Shown here piece by piece: positions 45,247-52,538 of a stretch of 64,000 bases of DNA. Position numbers and translations under genes: made by a program. This DNA comes from JAAYJR01 sp964540755 (GTDB lineage: Bacteria; Bacteroidota; Bacteroidia; Bacteroidales; Prolixibacteraceae): NCBI GenBank assembly GCA_964540755.1, contig CAZIOB010000018.1, forward strand, positions 25,800 to 89,799, given 5' to 3'. Under the pieces are notes generated by a model. The model was not told the DNA's origin, ran no database searches, and worked only from the letters and a program-made list of their open reading frames with translations. Every line of letters begins with the position of its first letter. The first letter of the stretch is position 1.

Positions 45247-46011
45247 ATGAGAACAATGATTTTGGTTTTTAGCGTTGTTTTTATTCTCTCGCTTGTAGCT
45301 GAGGGACAGGAACAATCTTCAGAATATGAAGCGCCGCTGAATGTATTTGTTTTTTCAAAAACTTCCGGCTACAGGCACGAATCCATCTCTTCCGGATTAA
45401 AAATGTTATATGATCTGAGTCATAAGGAAAACTGGTTAATTACTGCCACAGAAGATGCATCATTCTTCAATGATCAAACACTTTCCAAATTTGATGTGGC
45501 TGTTTTTCTTAATCCCACCGGCGATGGTTTGACGGATGCCCAACAAATGTCCTTCCGGAGATGGATGGAAAGCGGAAAAGGATTAGTGGGAATGCATGCT
45601 GCAGCAGATTTTGAATTTGAATGGCCATATTACGGAAAATTGCTGGGGGCATGGTTCAAAACACATCCGCCTGCCCAGAAGGCAACAGTAATTTTTGAGA
45701 ATACTGACCATCCGGCTATGAAGCCCTTTAAAGGAATGAAATCCTATACCACCTTTGACGAATGGTATTCATTCAGGGATAATCCACGTAAAGATGTTAA
45801 TGTACTGGCCAGACTGGATGAAAGTTCCCTTAAAAAGTATAAAAATGATGACTGGAAGATGGGTGACCATCCTGTTATCTGGTGGAAGGACAATAACGGT
45901 GTCCGTTCATTTTATACGGTTTTCGGCCATACACATGAAGCATTCGGTGATGAAAAAATCATTGAGCATATTAAAAATGCAGTCAATTGGGCAGGGAAAC
46001 GTGTAAACTGA
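45247..46011 (+). CDS. Exported ThuA domain protein
   Basis: The 254-residue protein has a signal peptide (about 1-20) and one ThuA domain (about 30-250). Diagnostic segments are FVFSKTSGYRHESI, DVAVFLNPTGDGLTDAQ, GLVGMHAAADFEFEWPYYGKLLGAWF and DHPVIWWKD. The domain has a class I glutamine amidotransferase-like fold and is found with sugar oxidation systems, but its reaction is mostly unknown. It starts the plus-strand catabolic region (ThuA, NIPSNAP, dehydrogenases, sulfatase, fucosidase), consistent with carbohydrate use. Confidence 0.88.
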   Translation: MRTMILVFSVVFILSLVAEGQEQSSEYEAPLNVFVFSKTSGYRHESISSGLKMLYDLSHKENWLITATEDASFFNDQTLSKFDVAVFLNPTGDGLTDAQQMSFRRWMESGKGLVGMHAAADFEFEWPYYGKLLGAWFKTHPPAQKATVIFENTDHPAMKPFKGMKSYTTFDEWYSFRDNPRKDVNVLARLDESSLKKYKNDDWKMGDHPVIWWKDNNGVRSFYTVFGHTHEAFGDEKIIEHIKNAVNWAGKRVN

Positions 46012-46022
46012 CAGCCCTGCTT

Positions 46023-46610
46023 TTAAAATATTTTATATCCCAGTGAAATCACAAAGGTTTTATTCATGCCTTCAAGACCGGGATTTGGCTGATTATATAT
46101 TTCATTAGTGCTGTTTTCCATTCTTAAATCGAGTGTAAATCCAAAAATATCTGCACCTATGCCATATTGGAATCCAAAGTAATTGTTTTTGTAATATTGT
46201 GGATCCAACAGGTCGTCACCATCAATTTTGTCGGAGGTCATGATACTGAAAACAGGCCCGGCCATAACCCTCACATGGGCATTTTCCCCCTGTATTACTT
46301 TAATTCCAAGTAATAAAGGTATATCGAGGGAACTGTAGTCGAACTTTGAAGCAATATCGATAATTCCTCCTTCCGACTCCCCTCCCTTGGCACTGAAGCA
46401 TACTTCCGGCTGCATAAATATACGTCCGGCACCAAACCGGCCAAAGGCTCCTATATGGTATTTCAGGATAGATTCAGAGTTAATCTGGCCAAGATCAAAA
46501 GTTACTTTAGAGTTGTTAAACCCTGCTTTTATTCCCAAATCAAATGTTATCTGAGCCATCAAATTGGCTGATAAGAAAATGAGAATGAGAGAGAAAAATA
46601 TTTTTTTCAT
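46023..46610 (-). CDS. Outer-membrane beta-barrel protein (PorT-like)
   Basis: This 195-residue protein has a signal peptide (1-19, ending LMAQ) and an eight-stranded-type barrel: DLGIKAGFNNSKV, GAFGRFGAGRIFMQPEVCF, LDIPLLLGIKV, HVRVMAGPVFS and FGFTLDLRMENS, ending VISLGYKIF. It matches the 'outer membrane beta-barrel/PorT family' domain common in Bacteroidota. It may be a general envelope protein rather than part of protein secretion, because the family is broad. The ATG is at the end of repeat copy G. It converges with the ThuA gene. Confidence 0.82.
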   Translation of the reverse strand: MKKIFFSLILIFLSANLMAQITFDLGIKAGFNNSKVTFDLGQINSESILKYHIGAFGRFGAGRIFMQPEVCFSAKGGESEGGIIDIASKFDYSSLDIPLLLGIKVIQGENAHVRVMAGPVFSIMTSDKIDGDDLLDPQYYKNNYFGFQYGIGADIFGFTLDLRMENSTNEIYNQPNPGLEGMNKTFVISLGYKIF

Positions 46611-46707
46611 ACTATTAAAATTAATTATTTTTAAAGGTATAATATGGAACTCGCATGTATTTTAATAATCACCTTGGGTGTAAATATTTTTTACATGCTC
46701 GTTTCAT
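46608..46707 (-). repeat. Start-codon-proximal repeat element, copy G
   Basis: This is the clearest full copy, 100 nt on the minus strand. Left arm ATGAAACGAGCATG is at 46694-46707, then a hairpin CACC-CAA-GGTG, right arm CATGCGAGTTCCAT, and a 3' arm ending at the ATG of the outer-membrane protein. It is almost identical to copy B. Confidence 0.9.
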
Positions 46708-46887
46708 TAAAAAAGAATATGATCGTTTCATGGCATTAAAGTTTTTATTTATTAAACAAACATTATTTTTATATAATTATTTTGTATGCAACCTGTTTAT
46801 ATTTATCAACCTAAAAGTTGTCAATTATTATGCCAATTGAGACCAAATAATTTAAGGAATTAGTATATTGGCTAAAATTTTAAATAT

Positions 46888-47664
46888 ATGGAAAGAAGAT
46901 CATTTATTAAAAAATCGTCTGCAATGGCCGGTTCGGCGGTAGCTGCAGGTACAATCCCTTTCACCGGGTCCTCTGATATGGATAAGGATATATATGAGCT
47001 GAAGGTAGTCCTGCTCAAAAGTGGTAACAGTAAAAGTGTCTTGAAAAAGTACTACATTGAGGCAGTTATTCCCCTGCTGAACAAACGAGGAGCAAAAGTG
47101 GGGGCTTTCAGTGAATACAGCCTGGAGGAGCCTCCATGTATTTATATACTGCATGCACATAAGAGTCCCGCAGATTATTGGAATGCAGTACAGGACATGC
47201 AAACTGACGAAACCTTTCTTGCTGCAGCAGAAGAATATATGAAGCGTCCTGCCTCCCGGCCGGTTTTTGAACGCTATGAAACTTTTTTACTTGAGGCTTT
47301 TAACTCTATCCCTCATTTCAGAATGCCGGCTAAAAACAGGGGTTTGTTTGAAATGCGGACTTATGAAGGTTATAATGAAGATGCATTAAGAAGAAAAGTA
47401 AAAATGTTTGATAAGGAAGAGCTTCCATTATTTGAGGAGGTCGGGCTTCATCCTCTGTTTTTCGGGAAAATACTGGCAGGAGGTTATATGCCGGCGCTTA
47501 CTTATATGCTGTGGTTTAAAGATATGGCTGAACGTGAAGAAAACTGGGAAAGATTCAGAACCAGTGAAAGTTGGCGAACTATGAGCGTGAAGGAAGAATA
47601 TGCCGACACAGTGAGTAAAGTCAGGAAAAAATTTTTATTGCCCGAAGATTTTAGTCAGATTTAA
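46888..47664 (+). CDS. Exported NIPSNAP family protein (Tat signal)
   Basis: The 258-residue protein starts with a twin-arginine-like signal (ERRSFIKKSSAMAG, about 2-15, cleavage near 25) and two ferredoxin-like NIPSNAP domains. The first (about 35-140) contains YELKVVLLKSGNSK, and the second (about 150-255) contains FEMRTYEGYNED and a conserved MLWFKDM. NIPSNAP proteins are dimeric alpha-beta barrel proteins with unclear chemistry. Placed before a broken M14 peptidase and dehydrogenases, it may bind a small catabolite in the periplasm; this is inference. Confidence 0.86.
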   Translation: MERRSFIKKSSAMAGSAVAAGTIPFTGSSDMDKDIYELKVVLLKSGNSKSVLKKYYIEAVIPLLNKRGAKVGAFSEYSLEEPPCIYILHAHKSPADYWNAVQDMQTDETFLAAAEEYMKRPASRPVFERYETFLLEAFNSIPHFRMPAKNRGLFEMRTYEGYNEDALRRKVKMFDKEELPLFEEVGLHPLFFGKILAGGYMPALTYMLWFKDMAEREENWERFRTSESWRTMSVKEEYADTVSKVRKKFLLPEDFSQI

Positions 47665-47681
47665 TTATTCATATTTCTGTG

Positions 47682-48597
47682 ATGTTAACAAAAGCAAAAA
47701 AGTTATGGATGATTGCCATGTTGATTATCTTACCCGGAATCATCCTTTCACAAGATATACTGTCTTTTAACAAATACCATAATCCCGCTGAAGTACAGGA
47801 ATTTATAAATAAATTTAAACAATTATGGCCTGATAAGGTAAAGATTCATACTATTGCTGTCAGTCCGGGAGGAGAACCGGTCAGGCTCATTGAAATCAGC
47901 GGAGGCAGCACTGAGGCACCGGCAATTTTTACAGGTGCAAATTTCGAGGGAAATGTACCCCTGGCAACTGAAGGAGCCCTTATGCTTGCCAGGATGCTAA
48001 TGGATTCGGTTAAATATACTTCGTCATTAAAATGGTTTATTCTGCCACTTCCTAATCCGGATGCTTCAAATGGTTATTTCCGGGATATCAGATATAAGAG
48101 GAAAGTAAATGACTTTCCAGTTAATAATGATACTGATGAAGCTGTAAATGAGGACGGGTATGATGACCTGAACGGAGACGGGTTTATCACACTTATGCGT
48201 AAAAAGTGCCCGGATGGCACCCATATTATTTCAGTGGAAAACCCGGAAATAATGATCGAAGCAGATAAAGAATATGGGGAATAACCTTAACAGGGTGAGG
48301 GTACGACTGTATAATAAAAACGGATTGCCTTCGATGACAGCATATGCAGCAAATAATAATTTGTATTGCAAAGACATACTTAAAGTTGAAGGTGCAGAGG
48401 TTGTTGCAGGAGGCAAAATAACTGACTTGCGCCTTGATAAGGTTAGTTATAAAGAGAAAAAACCGGAGATTCAGTTTCTATCCATCCCGGGATATGAAAA
48501 TATTGAGTATCAGTTTATTATTAAAGGTAAGGGGGATGTCACATTTAATTATGAATCGCGCAAAGCCGGAAATGTCAGCCAGACTATAAAACTTTAA
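47682..48597 (+). pseudogene. Broken M14 (zinc carboxypeptidase-like) gene with internal deletion
   Basis: The first frame (from an ATG at 47682 to a stop at 48284) has a signal peptide and the N-terminal part of a Bacteroidota M14 peptidase: LPLPNPDAS, DEDGYDDLNGDGFITLMRK and a terminal ADKEYGE. The second frame (48274-48597) reads VRVRLYNKNGLPSMTA and continues to the end like the C-terminal domain of the same family. The catalytic middle, including the later zinc ligand, is missing, and the frames join out of phase. The first HxxE zinc motif is also degenerate (TGANFEGN). The simplest reading is a deletion with frameshift; two independent small genes are less likely. Confidence 0.75.
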
Positions 48598-48601
48598 ATG
48601 T

Positions 48602-49633
48602 ATGAAGGCATTAGTGCTTGATAGTTATAATGAACTAAATTACAGAGATTTTCCGGAACCCGTCATAAATCCTGATGAAGTGCTTGTTGAGGTCAAAGCC
48701 TGCGGAATATGCGGGAGTGACGTCCATGGAATGGATGGAAGCACGGGCCGCAGGAAACCACCATTAATAATGGGACATGAGGCATCGGGTATAATTATTA
48801 GTAAAGGTAACCAGGTTACAAACTGGGACATAGGCGACCGTGTCACATTTGATTCTACTGTTTATCCACTTAACGACTGGTTTACACTTCAGGGACATTA
48901 TAACCTGAGTGACAATCGCCAGGTTCTTGGAGTTTCACCGGGAGATTACCGCAGGCACGGAGCTTTTGCTGAAAAGGTTGCTGTCCCGCAGCACATTCTT
49001 TACCGGATCCCCGGGGATGTAACATTCATAGAAGCGGCAATGATTGAACCGGTTGCCGTGGCTGCGCATGCAATTAACGTTTCACAAATGATGCCCGGAT
49101 GCAGCGCCATGGTTGTTGGTACCGGTATGGTCGGAATTTTTATAGTACGCCTTCTTAAGATTTTTGGAGCTGATCCTGTCATTGCATTGGATATTGATGA
49201 TGATAAACTGGGAATGGCACATGAATGTGGAGCTGATTTCATTTTTAATACAAAAAAATCCGGTATAACTGATGAAATAATTAAGCTGACAGGAAACCGT
49301 GGCGCTGATATCTCTTTTGAAGCAGTCGGCATAACCGAAACAATTAACATATGCATTGATAACACACGTAAAGGGGGAACTGCAGTATTGGTCGGCAATC
49401 TGTCGCGGGAGATCAAATTTCCTCTGCAAAAAGTGGTAACAAGGGAAATAAGGATTCAAGGAAGCTGCGCTATCAGAGGAGAGTATGAGCTTGTGCTTAA
49501 TCTTTTGGAAACCGGAAAAATAGATGTAAAAAAAATGATTTCGGCAGTAGCTCCCCTGTCTGAGGGTGCAGAGTGGTTTAAACGGTTGTATGATAAAGAA
49601 CCCGGATTGAATAAAATAATACTGACTCCTTAA
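48602..49633 (+). CDS. Zinc-type alcohol/polyol dehydrogenase
   Basis: This 343-residue MDR dehydrogenase oxidises a polyol or alcohol with NAD(P). It has the catalytic zinc ligands C37 (CGICGSD) and H59-E60 (GHEASG), and the nucleotide loop GTGMVG at 173-178. The usual structural-zinc cysteine tetrad (normally near residues 90-110) is absent: this segment reads NDWFTLQGHYNLSDNRQ without Cys. That resembles sorbitol/threonine dehydrogenase-like enzymes without structural zinc. It starts 4 bases after the broken M14 frame and precedes a Gfo/Idh/MocA oxidoreductase. Substrate is unknown. Confidence 0.88.
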   Translation: MKALVLDSYNELNYRDFPEPVINPDEVLVEVKACGICGSDVHGMDGSTGRRKPPLIMGHEASGIIISKGNQVTNWDIGDRVTFDSTVYPLNDWFTLQGHYNLSDNRQVLGVSPGDYRRHGAFAEKVAVPQHILYRIPGDVTFIEAAMIEPVAVAAHAINVSQMMPGCSAMVVGTGMVGIFIVRLLKIFGADPVIALDIDDDKLGMAHECGADFIFNTKKSGITDEIIKLTGNRGADISFEAVGITETINICIDNTRKGGTAVLVGNLSREIKFPLQKVVTREIRIQGSCAIRGEYELVLNLLETGKIDVKKMISAVAPLSEGAEWFKRLYDKEPGLNKIILTP

Positions 49634-49803
49634 CAGCCAAAAAATAATATGCTAAGGCCAATTTTTTTATAATCAATGAAATAAAACAAAAGTAAATGAT
49701 TTAAAATGATATGCGGAATGAAAATCAACCGGATGCTGATGTATCAGGGTTAAGATTCGCGGTTTCTCAAATTTAGAATTACTTAGTAAAAGATTTTCAA
49801 CTG

Positions 49804-50949
49804 ATGAATTTGAAAAAATATAATATCGCAATTCTTGGATGTGGGAAGGTTGCTCATTTACATGCCAAAGCTATTCAGAATCTGCCTGATGCAAAACTTG
49901 CGGCTGTGTGGAGCAGGACAGCAAAGACTGCGGAAAAATTTGCCAGCCAATATAAAACCGAATCATTTGCAGATATTTCCCTGATGGTGTCTGAAATGAA
50001 GATCGACATAGCTGTTATCTGCACACCTCATCCTTATCACCGTGAGCCCGCCATAGCTGCCGCCAATGCAGGCGCCCATATTATTGTAGAAAAGCCCCTT
50101 GCTTCCACCCTGAAGGATTGTGATGATATAATTGACGCATGCATTACTAATAATGTTAAGCTTGCTGTTATCAGTCAGCGCCGCTGGTATGAGCCCGTTA
50201 AACGCGTTAAAAAGGCCATAGACGAAGGAAAGATAGGGAGGCCTGTACTGGGAACCATAAACATGCTTGGCTGGAGGGACAGAAATTATTATGAGTCGGA
50301 TGAGTGGCGCGGAACATGGAAAATGGAAGGTGGAGGCGTCCTGGTAAACCAGGCTCCTCATCAGCTTGATATTTTACTTTGGTATATGGGTGAAGTGGAT
50401 GAGGTTTACGGCATACAAAAAAATCTTAACCATCCATACATAGAGGTTGAAGATACAGCTCTTGCTATTATAAAATTCAAGAGCGGAGCCCTCGGAAATA
50501 TTATAGTAAGCAATTCACAAAAACCGGGAATCTTCGGTAAGGTTCATATACATGGTGAGAACGGGGCATCAGTTGGTGTTCAGACCGACGGGGGCGCCAT
50601 GTTTGTAGCCGGAATGTCGAACGTTCAGGAACCCCCTGTAAATGACCTGTGGACAGTACCGGGAGAAGAAAAAATGCTTGAACAATGGATCAAAGAGGAT
50701 TCAGAATTTTTTAACTCCATAGATGCGACAGTTTTTTATATGGAACAACAGATCAAGGATTTCCTGCAAGCTTTGAAAAACGACAGTAATCCGCTTGTTA
50801 CTGGTATAGACGGACGCCGTACCGTTGAACTTTTTACATCGATTTACAGATCAACACGTGATAATCTGCCTGTTAAATTTCCTTTATGCCATGAGAAATT
50901 GAAAAATGACATGGATGGCAGGCTTCAAGCGGCTTCACAGATTGGTTAA
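49804..50949 (+). CDS. Gfo/Idh/MocA family oxidoreductase
   Basis: The 381-residue protein has the Rossmann loop GCGKVA at 12-17 and the family signature EKPLA at 96-100. The C-terminal alpha/beta domain (about 130-330) contains GILV-like VLVNQAPHQLDILLWYMG and a conserved His near the substrate. It likely oxidises or isomerises a sugar, sugar acid or inositol with NAD(P). It lies between a polyol dehydrogenase and a sulfatase, fitting a sugar-breakdown context. It has no signal peptide and is therefore cytosolic. Substrate cannot be inferred further. Confidence 0.9.
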   Translation: MNLKKYNIAILGCGKVAHLHAKAIQNLPDAKLAAVWSRTAKTAEKFASQYKTESFADISLMVSEMKIDIAVICTPHPYHREPAIAAANAGAHIIVEKPLASTLKDCDDIIDACITNNVKLAVISQRRWYEPVKRVKKAIDEGKIGRPVLGTINMLGWRDRNYYESDEWRGTWKMEGGGVLVNQAPHQLDILLWYMGEVDEVYGIQKNLNHPYIEVEDTALAIIKFKSGALGNIIVSNSQKPGIFGKVHIHGENGASVGVQTDGGAMFVAGMSNVQEPPVNDLWTVPGEEKMLEQWIKEDSEFFNSIDATVFYMEQQIKDFLQALKNDSNPLVTGIDGRRTVELFTSIYRSTRDNLPVKFPLCHEKLKNDMDGRLQAASQIG

Positions 50950-51070
50950 GAAATATTTTATTTTGTTCCGGACTGTTTTTTTATTCTTGTTTGTTGCAAT
51001 AATTGTTTTATATTAGACGGGCTGGTTTATTAGTGGATAAATTATTAAATTAATCGAAAAATAAACAACC

Positions 51071-52447
51071 ATGATTAACATTTCAAGAACTATTTTTTGG
51101 GGAACCTGCCTGATATCTCCCTTTATACTTAATTCAAAAAAGACTGAAGCCGTTGAAGCAAGGACAAACCCGAATATTCTTGTTATCCTCGTTGATGATC
51201 TTGGCTATGGGGATTTGTCGGTTAACGGGGGAACAGATATCCATACGCCCAATATAGATATGCTGTTTGAAAGGGGTATGCAGTTTACAAATTTCTATGC
51301 TAATAGTACTGTTTGTTCTCCTACCAGGGCAAGTCTCATGACTGGATGCTATCCGGATATTGCAGGTGTGCCGGGTGTGATAAGGACACACGAAACAAAC
51401 AGCTGGGGATATTTAAGGGAGGATCTTATCACACTTCCACAGCAACTGAAAGCAGCCGGCTACAAAACAGCAATTATCGGGAAATGGCACCTGGGACTCG
51501 AATCGCCTAATACTCCAAATGAGCGCGGATTTGATTACTTTAAAGGATTTTTGGGAGATATGATGGATGATTATTGGACCCATCTCAGGCATGATATTAA
51601 TTATATGCGTCTGAATGATGAAAAAATTGATCCTGAAGGCCATGCAACTGACCTGTTTTCAGAATGGGCTGTGGATTATTTTAATCATAGCAGCAAGCAA
51701 AAAGATGCTCCTTTCTTTTTATACCTTGCATATAACGCCCCCCATTTCCCAATACAACCACCTGAAGAATGGCTTGAAAAGGTAAAAAAACGGGAAGGGG
51801 ATATAGATGAAATAAGAGCTAAAAACATAGCCTTCGTCGAGCATCTTGACTATGGCATTGGCAGGGTAATCCAGGCTCTAAAAATATCAGGACTGGAGAA
51901 AAATACATTAATAATATTTTCTTCCGATAATGGAGGGCATCTTCCGAGCGGGGCATCTAATGGTAATTTAAGAGGGGGAAAACAGGATATGTATGAAGGT
52001 GGGATAAAAGTGCCTGCCTGTTTTGTTTGGAAAGATAATATTAAACCGGGCACAAAATGTGATAATATTGGTTTAACAATGGATATTTATCCGACTCTCT
52101 GTGAAATTGCCGGGGTGGATACAGATTTTGAAACAGACGGTATCAGTCTGTGCCGGAGCTTAAAAGGAAAATCACACGTCACTGATAACAGGGTGGTTTA
52201 TTTTATGAGGCGTGAAGGAGGTTTTTATGGGGGACTCTGTTACTATGCTGCACGGCACGGGCAGTATAAACTGATTCAGAATACTCCGTTTGAGCCTCAG
52301 CAGTTATTTAATCTTCAAACAGATCCCGGTGAGCAAATACCCTTAAAAGACACATCTGGAAAATTTAAAGATTTGAAATACCATATTTCGCAACATATCA
52401 GGGCAGCAGGACAAATACCCTGGCAAAATAAAATTATTACAAAATGA
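51071..52447 (+). CDS. Exported type I sulfatase
   Basis: This 458-residue formylglycine-dependent sulfatase hydrolyses sulfate esters. The activation motif is CSPTR with C82 (within CSPTRASLMTG), preceded by the metal site VDDLGYGD around 41-48 and followed by IGKWHLG and the late metal ligand segment SSDNGGHLP. The N-terminus (about 1-22) looks like an uncleaved or atypical signal anchor. It is followed by an alpha-L-fucosidase, so desulfation of a fucose-containing glycan is plausible. The stop codon overlaps the first bases of repeat copy H. An anaerobic or FGE-type maturase is not in the window. Confidence 0.92.
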   Translation: MINISRTIFWGTCLISPFILNSKKTEAVEARTNPNILVILVDDLGYGDLSVNGGTDIHTPNIDMLFERGMQFTNFYANSTVCSPTRASLMTGCYPDIAGVPGVIRTHETNSWGYLREDLITLPQQLKAAGYKTAIIGKWHLGLESPNTPNERGFDYFKGFLGDMMDDYWTHLRHDINYMRLNDEKIDPEGHATDLFSEWAVDYFNHSSKQKDAPFFLYLAYNAPHFPIQPPEEWLEKVKKREGDIDEIRAKNIAFVEHLDYGIGRVIQALKISGLEKNTLIIFSSDNGGHLPSGASNGNLRGGKQDMYEGGIKVPACFVWKDNIKPGTKCDNIGLTMDIYPTLCEIAGVDTDFETDGISLCRSLKGKSHVTDNRVVYFMRREGGFYGGLCYYAARHGQYKLIQNTPFEPQQLFNLQTDPGEQIPLKDTSGKFKDLKYHISQHIRAAGQIPWQNKIITK

Positions 52448-52538
52448 AACGGGCATTATTGTAAAACTATTCAATAGTATGGTTTAAACTAATGCGAGTT
52501 CCGATAATATCTTTAAAATAAATAATCTTAATCAAATG
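52444..52538 (+). repeat. Start-codon-proximal repeat element, copy H
   Basis: The left arm ATGAAACGGGCATT starts at 52444 and provides the sulfatase stop TGA. A central hairpin ACTAT-TCA-ATAGT follows, then the right arm AATGCGAGTTCCGAT, and a 3' arm ending at the fucosidase ATG (52536). The innermost arm pair is T-A here instead of G-C as in copies B and G. Confidence 0.8.

Noticed and set aside
46655..46840. 61-aa plus-strand frame
   Set aside because: It begins inside repeat copy G on the opposite strand and has no recognisable product.
48274..48597. Independent small gene after the M14 fragment
   Set aside because: Its sequence fits the C-terminal domain of the same M14 family and it lies out of phase with the first part, so a broken single gene is simpler.
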